This document shows, in pieces, positions 1-7,586 of a stretch of DNA of 11,537 nucleotides. Numbering within the stretch: position 1 is the first letter of the stretch; each line of letters begins with the position of its first letter. Source of the stretch: an uncultured Acetobacteraceae bacterium (GTDB lineage: Bacteria > Pseudomonadota > Alphaproteobacteria > Acetobacterales > Acetobacteraceae); contig CALNAL010000115.1 in NCBI GenBank assembly GCA_937874445.1, forward strand, positions 1 to 11,537. Direction: 5' to 3'. The translations under genes were made by a program, and so were the position numbers. The notes below the pieces were generated by a model that was not told the origin of the DNA, did not search any database, and saw nothing but the letters and a program-made list of their open reading frames with translations.

Positions 1-762
1 GTGGTGCTGACCGGCGCGCGTCACCGGGTGCTGCCGCCGATGGCCATCCTTCCCCCGCCGGTTGCTGCCGGGCTGCAGATGCGGCGGCGCGGCTGGCTGG
101 CCTGGTGGCTGGCGACCCTGCTGGCGCTGCTGGTGCTGCTGGCGGTGCTGGGCCTGCTGTTTTTCGACCCGTTCGGCTGGAAGGCCTTCGGGGTGATTTC
201 CTGCGCCGTCCCCGGGGAGGACCTGGCTCTGCGGGCCCAGGTTCAGCAGGAAGCCCGCCGTGAGGCGGATCTGCGGACCACCCTGGCCGAACTCGCCCGC
301 CAGGCCGGGCAGCGCCGTGCCCAGTGTCCGGCGCCGCCGCCGCCGCCGGCCCCGCCGAGTTCGGACGAGCAGCGGGCCCAGGCACGGGGTGCGCGGGCCG
401 GCCAGCTGCAGATCATTCTCGCCTGGGATGACCGCAACGATCTGGACCTCGAGGTGACCTGCCCCGGCGGCCGGGAAACGATCTCCTATCAGCACAAGAA
501 CGGCTGCGGCGGCTTTCTCGACATCGATGCCAACGGCGATGCGCCGAACATCTCGGCGACTCCGGTGGAGCACGTCACCTTCGCGGCGCCGGCGCCCGGC
601 CGGTACCGGGTGATGGTGAATGCCTACAAGATGCGTGTTTCCTACGACAGCCCCTTCCGCGTCACGGTCAAGCGCACGGGGCAGCCCGACCAGGTGATCC
701 GCGGTTCGGCGCACATCAACCAGCGTCAGGCCGTGACGGTCGTGGAGGTTCCGGCGCCATGA
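1..762 (+). CDS. Membrane-anchored periplasmic protein with YfaP/DUF2135-like domain (SrfA-like paralogue, probably 5'-partial)
   Basis: The frame is open from the first base, which happens to be GTG, so the true start may lie upstream; an internal ATG at 40 is the alternative. Visible layout: a transmembrane helix at about residues 31-55 preceded by MRRR, a helical segment between Cys68 and Cys109, a proline run at 111-119, then a beta-rich domain at 135-251. That domain has the YfaP/DUF2135 pattern: ILAWDDRNDLDLEV, a Gly-Gly pair, then LDIDAN with Asp174, Asp176 and Asn178, which suggests metal binding. Positive charges before the helix place the C-terminal domain in the periplasm. The TM-Cys-helix-Cys-Pro part matches the next gene closely, so this is probably a paralogue with a different C-terminal domain. 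The start VLTGA recalls PVLTAW in the next protein, again hinting that an N-terminal domain is missing. The function is unknown; a sensing or ligand-binding role is inferred. Confidence 0.8.
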   Translation: MVLTGARHRVLPPMAILPPPVAAGLQMRRRGWLAWWLATLLALLVLLAVLGLLFFDPFGWKAFGVISCAVPGEDLALRAQVQQEARREADLRTTLAELARQAGQRRAQCPAPPPPPAPPSSDEQRAQARGARAGQLQIILAWDDRNDLDLEVTCPGGRETISYQHKNGCGGFLDIDANGDAPNISATPVEHVTFAAPAPGRYRVMVNAYKMRVSYDSPFRVTVKRTGQPDQVIRGSAHINQRQAVTVVEVPAP

Positions 763-1967
763 GCGCGAGTGGACCCGGCAACTCTTCCTCCCCAGGTGCT
801 CCCGGCATGCCTGATCCGGGCATGATGAATCGGGGCATGATCGATCTGGGTGAGACCGCGGACGGGAGCGTCCAGTATCGCCTGCCGCCCGGCCGGGACC
901 TGCCGGGATGGCACCGGGCTGTCGTGGCGGAGATCGCGGCCCATCTCGGGGCGGCGCATGCCGCGGTGTTCGCCGTGCCGGTGCGGGGGGAGAGGGGCTG
1001 GCGCTGGCAGGCTCCCGGCCGGAGCGCGCGCGAGATTGCCACCTTCGAGGCGGGAGACCGGCGGGCGCTGACGGCGGCCCTGAGCGCCATCCTTTCCGAC
1101 GTGCGCCGCCTGGCCGAAAGCGGCCTGGCGCCGGCGGTCAGGGCGGCCTGGCCGGCGCTGGGCGAGGTGCCCGACTGGAACAACGTGCTGGCGGTGGACG
1201 GCCGGCCGGTGCTGACCGCCTGGGGCCACCTCGGGGCCGACGGGCGCCCCGGCCCCCTGGCCGCGCTGGACGATGGCCGCCTCTGGATCGCGCCGCCGGG
1301 GACCCCGTGGCGGGTATTCGGCTGGACCCTGGCGGCCCTGGCGGCCTTCGCGCTGCTGGCCGGGATCGTGCTCGCGCTGCTGTGGCCGCGGCTGTTCGGC
1401 GCCTCCGCCTGCGTGCTGGCGCCCGGGCAGGCCGATCTGCTGGCCGAGCAGAACCGCGCGATCGACGAGGGGACCCAGCTGCGCAACCTGCGGGCCGCGC
1501 TCGACGACCAGCTCGCCCGGCGCCGGCTGATGTGCCCGCTGCCGCATGCGGCGCCCCCGGCGCCTTCCCCCCGGGCCGACCTGCCGCAGGATTCGTGGGA
1601 GCACCACGATCTGGCGATGCTCGATGGCTGCTGGCACAGCACCACGCAGATGGTGCTGAAGGACGAGGCCACGGGGCGCAGGAAGAGGGTCGCCGAATGG
1701 CTGCTGTGCTTCAACCGCCAGGGGCGGGGGACCCAGACCGTCCGCATCGATGACGGGGAGGTCTTCAAGGGACCGCAACGGGCCAGCTTTTCCGACGACG
1801 GGCAGCTGACCCTCGCCGATACGGACAGGGCCGTCTCGGCCCAGGGCAGGCTCCGGCGCGGACGGTTCGAGTGTCGGCGTGTGAGCGACAAGGAGGCCGT
1901 CTGCGAGCGGACCGATGTCGAGGGGCCGGCCGCCGGCGCCCGGCAAAGCGGACGGTTCTCACGATGA
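759..1967 (+). CDS. SrfA family membrane protein
   Basis: A 402-residue protein whose ATG overlaps the upstream stop as ATGA, with GGAGG at 744-748 as ribosome binding site. After a Gly/Met-rich start comes a globular domain at about residues 38-165 ending in WNNVLAVDGRPVLTAWGH, which I recognise as the SrfA-family motif (a Val-Asp-Gly-Lys/Arg-Pro-Val-x-Thr-x-Trp-Gly core). One transmembrane helix follows at 186-209, then Cys218-x40-Cys259 with a likely coiled coil, a proline linker, and a C-terminal beta domain at 279-390 with LDGCW (287-291), GRGTQTV and further cysteines at 317, 372 and 382. The N-terminal domain should be cytoplasmic and the Cys-rich part periplasmic. Its place directly before srfB agrees with srfABC gene order. 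The biochemical function is not known. Later in-frame ATGs (codons 17, 22, 23, 27) are possible starts, but the coupled ATG has the better ribosome site. Confidence 0.8.
   Translation: MSASGPGNSSSPGAPGMPDPGMMNRGMIDLGETADGSVQYRLPPGRDLPGWHRAVVAEIAAHLGAAHAAVFAVPVRGERGWRWQAPGRSAREIATFEAGDRRALTAALSAILSDVRRLAESGLAPAVRAAWPALGEVPDWNNVLAVDGRPVLTAWGHLGADGRPGPLAALDDGRLWIAPPGTPWRVFGWTLAALAAFALLAGIVLALLWPRLFGASACVLAPGQADLLAEQNRAIDEGTQLRNLRAALDDQLARRRLMCPLPHAAPPAPSPRADLPQDSWEHHDLAMLDGCWHSTTQMVLKDEATGRRKRVAEWLLCFNRQGRGTQTVRIDDGEVFKGPQRASFSDDGQLTLADTDRAVSAQGRLRRGRFECRRVSDKEAVCERTDVEGPAAGARQSGRFSR
804..848 (+). repeat. Three 15-bp tandem repeats encoding GMxxx pentapeptides
   Basis: Three consecutive 15-base units begin with GGCATG at 804, 819 and 834 and continue as imperfect copies (CCTGATCCG, ATGAATCGG, ATCGATCTG). 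They encode GMPDP, GMMNR and GMIDL near the N terminus of the SrfA-family protein, upstream of its conserved domain. The unit length keeps the reading frame when copies are gained or lost. The repeat also gives several in-frame ATG codons, which blurs the choice of start. Confidence 0.6.
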
Positions 1968-2027
1968 AATGTTTGCGTCTATCCTGCCGCGCGGCTGTTC
2001 TTTCGATCCTGTCATGAGGCGTGAGCG
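1964..2027 (+). other. 60-bp spacer before srfB with possible 17-codon ORF
   Basis: This covers the longest gap in the window. It is visibly more AT-rich than the genes around it. An ATG at 1964 overlaps the SrfA-family stop as ATGA and opens a 17-codon frame, MKCLRLSCRAAVLSILS, which stops at 2015-2017; that stop overlaps the srfB ribosome site (TGAGG). It also contains a 10-base palindrome, GCCGCGCGGC, at 1986-1995. The peptide starts like a signal sequence (Lys, Arg, then hydrophobic residues), but no strong ribosome site precedes it. It could be a coupling leader peptide, a remnant, or chance. No convincing sigma-70 promoter or terminator is visible. Confidence 0.25.
2016..2019 (+). promoter_or_regulatory. 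Ribosome binding site of srfB
   Basis: GAGG sits 8 bases before the ATG at 2028 and supports that start. The other starts just upstream (ATG at 2014, GTG at 2021) are in a different frame from the long protein. Confidence 0.6.
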
Positions 2028-4934
2028 ATGCCCTCGTTGATCTCCCTGGTTCCCAACAGCGGCGTGCAGTTCTGGGATGTCGATCTCGACATCGACCGGC
2101 TCCCGCGCACGGCCTTTTCCTTCTGGGAAGAGAAAATCGGCGCCACGGGAGCCCAGGAGAAGGTCGCCCTGCGCGAACTGCAGGACGACGGGGCCGGCAC
2201 GCTCGTGGTCAAGGGCACGGCCCAGGCCCCCGATGTCGATGAGACCTACGCGGTCGGGCGCACCCAGGCGCTGGAGATGCATCTCGGGCGATGGGTGCCG
2301 CTGCCCTATTTCATGTTCACCCCATCCGATGCGATCGGCGGGCGCCTGTATGAGCGGGGGCCCAGCAACTGGGCGCGGGCCCGGCTAGTCGAGCACCCCG
2401 ACCCGCATCCCGGGGCCACCCATCGGCTGACCCTGGCCTTCGACACGAGCCTGATGCCGCGCCTGGACAAGCGTCCCTACGCGGCGCTCTCGCCCGACAA
2501 CAGCCAGCAGAAGCAGGAGTTCGCGTTCGTCTCGGAGTGGGGCGCCATCAGCTGGTTCCTCGACGAGAAATGGGTGGGGGACTGGCTGCGCGACCTGCTG
2601 GTCAAGCTGCGCCGGGAACAGCGCCACGGCCGCCCCCTGCGCGAGGAGGACCTGCCGTACGCGTGCGACCATTACGCGCGCTATATGGTCTTCGTCTGGC
2701 TGCTCGGGGCCAGCGAGGCGCTGCCGCAGGTGAAGCTGATCGACGTCGTCTCCGACAATCCCGGTTACCGGCCGGTGGCGGTCGATCTGGTGCTCGACAT
2801 CGGCAATTCCCGCGCCTGCGGCATCCTGATCGAGGAACACCCCGGCGAGGGCCAGCAGCTCGTCGACAGCTACCCGTTGTCGCTGCGCGATCTTTCCTGC
2901 CCCGAGCTGACCCACACCCGCCCGTTCGACAGCCGGGTGGAGTTCAGCTGCGTGGATTTCGGCGCGGAGGCGTTCTCGCGTCCCTCCGGGCGCAGCGCGG
3001 CCTTCGCCTGGCCGAGCCCGGCGCGGGTGGGGCCGGAGGCGCGGCGCCTGGCGGCGCGGCGGCAGGGCAACGAGGGGGCGTCCGGCCTGTCCTCGCCCAA
3101 GCGCTACCTGTGGGACGAGCGGCCGTTCTCCCAGGGGTGGCACTTCAACGGCTTCGGTCTCGACGGGACCACGCTCGATCCGCCGCTGAACGGGCCCTTC
3201 ATGAGCTACGTCACCCAGGACGGGCGGGTGCCGCGGCGCGGCGGCTCCTGGCCGACGACGGTGAAGGCGCTGTTCTCGCGCAGCTCGCTGTTCACCTTCA
3301 TGCTGGCGGAAATCCTGATGCAGGCGCTGCGCCAGATCAACGCGCCGGACACCCGCGCCCAGCGCCGCGACGCGGAGATTCCCCGCCGCCTGCGCTCGGT
3401 GCTGCTGACCCTGCCGCCGGGCATGCCGGTGCGCGAGCAGCGCATTCTCAAGGAGCGGGCGGAGGCGGCGGTCCGGCTGACATGGGCGATGCTGAAATGG
3501 GAGGCCCAGGCCCAGCCCGTCGTGCGTACCGATCTCGACGAGGCGACGGCCACCCAGATCGTCTGGCTGCACAACGAGGTATCCGAGCGCCTGCAGGGCG
3601 ATGCCGGCGCCCTGATGGAGATGGTGGGTCGGATTCGTCCCGAGATCGACGTCCTTCCGGTGCTGCGCGTGGCCAGCATCGACGTGGGCGGCGGCACGAC
3701 CGATCTGATGATCGCGACCTACAGCCGGCGCGAGGAGGCTCTGGTGCCGCACCAGGACTTTCGCGAGAGCTTCAAGATCGCCGGCGATGACGTGGTCGAG
3801 CGGCTCATCACCACGGTGATCCTGCCGCAGATCGGGCAGGACCTGGCGAACAAGGGGGTTGCCGACGCCAAGGCGCTGCTGATGCGCACCCTGGGGCAGG
3901 ACCAGGGCGGGCAGGCGGAAAGCGAGCGTCATTTGCGCCGGGTGTTCGTGGGCACGATCCTCGAACCGCTCGCGCTCGCCGTGCTGGGCGCCTACGAGCA
4001 GATCGATGAGACCCGGAGGGGCGAGATCCTCGCCGCCAGCGTGGGCGGGATTCTCGGCGGAACCGATACACATCTGCAACGTGCTATCGCGTATTTCGAG
4101 ACGGCTGCTGCGGCGGCGGGCGCGCGGGACTTCCGCTTTGCCGAAGTGCCGCTCTCGGTCGATGCCCAGCGCGTCGATTCCGTCATCGTCTCGGTGCTGG
4201 GGCCGGTGCTGGCCAATCTCTGCGAGGTGGTGTGGTCGTACGACTGCGACGTGCTGCTGCTCTCGGGGCGTCCCTCGCGGCTGCGTGCCGTGACGGATAT
4301 CGTCCTTGCCAAGAGCCCGGTGCCGCCGCATCGGGTGATCGGCATGCACCGCTACCGGGTGGGCGACAAATATCCGTTCCGCGACGCGGCCAACCGCATC
4401 GAGGACCCCAAGACCACCGCGGTGGTCGGGGCGGCGCTGAGCGTGCAGGCGGAGGGACGGCTGCGCAACTTCACCCTGCGCACCCGCGAGCTGGTGATGC
4501 GCTCGACGGCACGGATCATCGGCAAGATGGACAACAACGGCCAGATCCGCAAAACCAGCGAGCTGCTGACCAATCTCGATCTCGACGGCCCTCCCGCGGA
4601 GGACGTGAGTTTTACGGTGTCGTTCCAGAGCACCACGCAGATCGGCTTCCGTCAGTTGCCCTGCGAGCGCTGGACGGCGACGCCGCTCTACATGATGGAA
4701 TTCACCAATCCGGAGAATGCGCAGAATCTCGATCTGCCCCTGAAGGTGACGGTGCGGCGCAAGGACATCGAAGGCGACGACGACGATCCGGCCGCGCGCG
4801 AGGATTTCCGCGTCGAGGAGATCTCCGATGCGAAGGGCGACACGCAGCCCCAGCAGGTGGTGCGTCTGCGGCTGCAAACCATCAACGATCAGGACGGATA
4901 CTGGCGTGATACCGGCCGGCTGACGGTCGTTTAG
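2028..4934 (+). CDS. srfB: Virulence factor SrfB family protein, actin/Hsp70-like ATPase fold
   Basis: A 968-residue protein, close to the roughly 1000 residues usual for SrfB. ASKHA (actin/Hsp70/sugar kinase) signatures are visible in order: a phosphate-1 type motif LVLDIGNSRACG with Asp257, a phosphate-2 motif DVGGGTTD at 552-559, an adenosine-type motif LLLSGRPSRL at 743-752, and a late VVGAALS at 799-805. The N-terminal 250 residues form a family-specific region beginning MPSLISLVPNSGVQFW; the C-terminal 150 residues look beta-rich. No signal peptide or membrane helix is seen, so it should be cytoplasmic. It lies between an SrfA-family gene and srfC, the known srfABC order. Family membership is recognised from memory of the Salmonella SsrB-regulated srf genes; ATP binding is inferred from the motifs. 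What it acts on is unknown. Confidence 0.9.
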   Translation: MPSLISLVPNSGVQFWDVDLDIDRLPRTAFSFWEEKIGATGAQEKVALRELQDDGAGTLVVKGTAQAPDVDETYAVGRTQALEMHLGRWVPLPYFMFTPSDAIGGRLYERGPSNWARARLVEHPDPHPGATHRLTLAFDTSLMPRLDKRPYAALSPDNSQQKQEFAFVSEWGAISWFLDEKWVGDWLRDLLVKLRREQRHGRPLREEDLPYACDHYARYMVFVWLLGASEALPQVKLIDVVSDNPGYRPVAVDLVLDIGNSRACGILIEEHPGEGQQLVDSYPLSLRDLSCPELTHTRPFDSRVEFSCVDFGAEAFSRPSGRSAAFAWPSPARVGPEARRLAARRQGNEGASGLSSPKRYLWDERPFSQGWHFNGFGLDGTTLDPPLNGPFMSYVTQDGRVPRRGGSWPTTVKALFSRSSLFTFMLAEILMQALRQINAPDTRAQRRDAEIPRRLRSVLLTLPPGMPVREQRILKERAEAAVRLTWAMLKWEAQAQPVVRTDLDEATATQIVWLHNEVSERLQGDAGALMEMVGRIRPEIDVLPVLRVASIDVGGGTTDLMIATYSRREEALVPHQDFRESFKIAGDDVVERLITTVILPQIGQDLANKGVADAKALLMRTLGQDQGGQAESERHLRRVFVGTILEPLALAVLGAYEQIDETRRGEILAASVGGILGGTDTHLQRAIAYFETAAAAAGARDFRFAEVPLSVDAQRVDSVIVSVLGPVLANLCEVVWSYDCDVLLLSGRPSRLRAVTDIVLAKSPVPPHRVIGMHRYRVGDKYPFRDAANRIEDPKTTAVVGAALSVQAEGRLRNFTLRTRELVMRSTARIIGKMDNNGQIRKTSELLTNLDLDGPPAEDVSFTVSFQSTTQIGFRQLPCERWTATPLYMMEFTNPENAQNLDLPLKVTVRRKDIEGDDDDPAAREDFRVEEISDAKGDTQPQQVVRLRLQTINDQDGYWRDTGRLTVV

Positions 4935-4938
4935 GAGG
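4933..4938 (+). promoter_or_regulatory. Strong ribosome binding site of srfC
   Basis: A perfect AGGAGG overlaps the srfB stop codon (TAG at 4932-4934) and lies 8 bases before the ATG at 4947. It is the best Shine-Dalgarno sequence in the window and fixes the srfC start. SrfC may be made in larger amounts than its neighbours. Confidence 0.8.
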
Positions 4939-4946
4939 TCTGGGCG

Positions 4947-7586
4947 ATGGTCGAGCGGGCGGGACTGGTCAAGCAGGTCGAGACGATGGGCCACGACGTC
5001 GCGGAAGGTGCGGCGTGGCTGAAGACCAACGGCGAGGCGCTGCATCTCGATGGCGCCGGTCTGGCACGGACCTTCCGGCGCTTCTCGCGCCGGGCCAGGC
5101 GGCTGCGCGAATCGGCGGAGCGCCCGCCCTGCGTCGCGGTGTTCGGCGCCTCGCAGGCGGGAAAATCCTATCTGGTCTCCTCGATCGCGACTTCGGGCGG
5201 GCGGCCGCTGCTGGCAACCTACGGCACGGAGACGGTGAATTTCCTGCGCGACCTCAATCCGCAGGGCGACAAGGAATCCACAGGCCTGGTCTCGCGTTTC
5301 ACGACGAAGCCGGTGAGCGCGCCGGCGGGGGCACCGGTGCCGTTGCGGCTGCTCTCGCAGACCGACGTCGTCAAGATTCTCGCCAATGCCTTCCTGGAGG
5401 ATTTCAAGTTCGAGAAATTCACGCCGCCCGATGCCGCCTCCGTCTCGGCGTTGTTCGCGCGGCTGAAGGGCGAGGCGGGCGCGGCGCCGCAAGGCAGCCT
5501 CGATGTCAACGACATCGAGGAGATGCAGGAATATTTCAACCTTCACTTCCCGATGGCCCCGCTGATCCGCGAGCTGGGCTCGGCGTACTGGGCGCAGGCG
5601 GCGGAGATCATTCCCCGCCTGCCGCCGCGCCTGCGCGCGCAGGCCTATGCGCCGCTGTGGAACGACGTCCAGTCGTTCACCGACGTTGCCGCCCGGCTCA
5701 TCGGGGCCCTGGAGCAACTGGGCTTTCCCGACACCGCCTTCTGCGGGATGGATGCCCTGATTCCCCGCGAGACGGGGGTCCTCAATGCCGAAACCGTCCT
5801 CGTGCTCGGCCAGGGCGAGCGTGGCCTGGTGCCGGTGGTCTCGAGCACGGGGCAGGCGGCGCAGCTGGATCGCTCGCTGCTGGCCGCGCTGATTGCCGAG
5901 ATCACCGTGCCGCTGCGCGAGAAGCCGTGGGATTTCTTCGAACACACCGATCTGCTCGATTTCCCCGGTGCGCGCACGCGCGAGATGATTCCCAGTATCG
6001 AATCATTCCTCGCCAAGCCCGAGTTGCTGGGGCAGGTCTTCCTGCGCGGCAAGGTGGCCTACCTGTTCCAGCGCTACAACGCCGAGCAGGAGATCGCGGC
6101 GATGCTGCTCTGCGTCGGGCCTTCCAACCAGGAAGTGCAGACGCTGCCCGGAATGATCTCGACGTGGATCGGCGAGACCATCGGGGCCACCCCCGAGGCG
6201 CGTGCCCGGCAGCGCAATCCGCTGTTCTTCGTCCTGACGAAATTCGACAAGGAATTCGAGGAAAAGATCATTGGCGAGGATATCGCCTCGGGAGAGCGCT
6301 GGACCACGCGCCTGGAAGCCAGCATGCTCAAGCTCTTCAAGGTCTACAACTGGCCGACGGAATGGACCCCCGGCCATGCCTTCAACAACTGCTACTGGCT
6401 GCGCAGTCCGGCCATGGCGTTCCATCCTGTATTCGAATACGAAACGAGAGAGGGCGGCAAGGTCGAGGTTCTGTCCGAGAAGGCGGCGGCCTTCCTGGAA
6501 CCTCGCCACAAGGCCTATCTGGCCAACCCCACCGTCGCCACCCATTTCGCCGACCCGGAACGGGCCTGGCAGGAGGGGCTGAAGGCCAACGACGGCGGCA
6601 TCAGCTATCTTGCCGGCAACCTGCGCCCGGTGTGCGACCCCAACCTCAAGCTGGAACAGGTGCGGGGACGGCTGCGGATCCTGGCGGCGGACGTCGCGCA
6701 GAACCTGCGGCCGCATTTCCGTTCCGGCAACGCGGATGTCGAGCTGGAGCGGGCGCGCGCGGCGGCCGAGACGCTCGGGGGCGCGCTGGCCGAGGTCGTG
6801 CAGGCCCAGCTGTTCGGCGCGATGCTGCGGGCCATGCAGGTCACCGAGGATTCGGTCGCCTCGGTCTATTGGCAGATGCAGGCGGCCCCGGAGGAGGAGC
6901 GGCCGCCGATCGGGGCGGCGGCGGCCGGGACGAGCATCTTCGCCGCGCTCGGCCTGAAACCGAAGACCGGCCCGCAGGAGGACGCGCAGGGGGCGGCGAC
7001 GGGGGGCACGGCCGGCCCGCGCCATCGTTTCGACCGCCTTGCCGATCTCGCGCTGCGCGACTGGCAGGAGGGGCTGCAGCGTTTTGCCGAGGCGGACGAC
7101 GTGCAGCGTCTTTTCCATCTGCCGCGCGAGCAGGCGCTGGTCCTGGTGGGCGAGCTTGCCCGCGCCGCCAAGCGGCTGGATCTGCACGGGCAGATCGTGC
7201 GCGAGCTGCATGCCCGGGCGAGCTATCTCCAGCGGGGGGCGGCCTCGGCGCACAAGCCGGTGATCATCATCGAGCAGGCCATCGACAATTTCGTCACCTG
7301 GCTCGGCTTCGACCGTCTGTCGCCGGACAAGCGGCCGGAGGCGGTTGACGGGCACCGCATCTTCGCCCCGCGTCCGCCGGTGCGCGGCCTGCCGGACCTC
7401 GGCGAAAAGCCGGCGGCGTTCGACGTGGCCTTCTCCATCGACTGGATCATCGCGCTGATGCGCACGATGGAGGACAACGTCCGCGACCCCAATTCCGGCG
7501 TGATCGACCCGGCCCAGAACGCGGCCCTGGGCCGGATTCTCGCCAGCCTCGACGGCGCGGTCCGGGACGGCGGGGCGGCGGCATGA
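4947..7586 (+). CDS. srfC: Virulence factor SrfC family protein, P-loop GTPase-like
   Basis: An 879-residue, mostly helical protein with an SrfC-type P-loop domain. The Walker A/G1 motif is GASQAGKS at residues 67-74, after a helical N-terminal segment. A possible switch Thr is at 112 (KESTG). A G3-like DFPG lies at 338-341, and TKFD at 431-434 fits G4, the guanine-specifying motif. Together they suggest a TRAFAC-class GTPase, perhaps dynamin-like, although SrfC is usually annotated only as a putative virulence factor. Residues about 645-692 are a low-complexity Ala/Gly/Pro linker, followed by a helical C-terminal region containing FSIDWIIALMRTMEDN. No signal peptide or membrane span is seen. 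The gene starts 12 bases after srfB and its stop overlaps the next ATG. A partnership with SrfB is inferred from constant adjacency; the nucleotide preference is untested. Confidence 0.88.
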   Translation: MVERAGLVKQVETMGHDVAEGAAWLKTNGEALHLDGAGLARTFRRFSRRARRLRESAERPPCVAVFGASQAGKSYLVSSIATSGGRPLLATYGTETVNFLRDLNPQGDKESTGLVSRFTTKPVSAPAGAPVPLRLLSQTDVVKILANAFLEDFKFEKFTPPDAASVSALFARLKGEAGAAPQGSLDVNDIEEMQEYFNLHFPMAPLIRELGSAYWAQAAEIIPRLPPRLRAQAYAPLWNDVQSFTDVAARLIGALEQLGFPDTAFCGMDALIPRETGVLNAETVLVLGQGERGLVPVVSSTGQAAQLDRSLLAALIAEITVPLREKPWDFFEHTDLLDFPGARTREMIPSIESFLAKPELLGQVFLRGKVAYLFQRYNAEQEIAAMLLCVGPSNQEVQTLPGMISTWIGETIGATPEARARQRNPLFFVLTKFDKEFEEKIIGEDIASGERWTTRLEASMLKLFKVYNWPTEWTPGHAFNNCYWLRSPAMAFHPVFEYETREGGKVEVLSEKAAAFLEPRHKAYLANPTVATHFADPERAWQEGLKANDGGISYLAGNLRPVCDPNLKLEQVRGRLRILAADVAQNLRPHFRSGNADVELERARAAAETLGGALAEVVQAQLFGAMLRAMQVTEDSVASVYWQMQAAPEEERPPIGAAAAGTSIFAALGLKPKTGPQEDAQGAATGGTAGPRHRFDRLADLALRDWQEGLQRFAEADDVQRLFHLPREQALVLVGELARAAKRLDLHGQIVRELHARASYLQRGAASAHKPVIIIEQAIDNFVTWLGFDRLSPDKRPEAVDGHRIFAPRPPVRGLPDLGEKPAAFDVAFSIDWIIALMRTMEDNVRDPNSGVIDPAQNAALGRILASLDGAVRDGGAAA

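Noticed and set aside
716..1946. Two overlapping - strand open frames of about 400 codons opposite the SrfA-family gene
   Set aside because: Two long frames on the same strand over one conserved + strand gene is typical of GC-driven stop depletion, not coding.
1986..1995. GCCGCGCGGC palindrome as an operator or terminator
   Set aside because: Ten bases of GC-only palindrome are common by chance at this base composition and no T run follows it; kept only as a note on the spacer.
2385..5945. A 1186-codon open frame on the - strand opposite srfB and srfC
   Set aside because: It covers two well-recognised + strand families, has an Arg/His/Gln/Pro-rich, domain-free translation, and arises because GC-rich third positions suppress stops on the opposite strand.
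5015..7348. A 777-codon + strand frame inside srfC
   Set aside because: Out of frame with the Walker A-containing protein and compositionally biased; a shadow.
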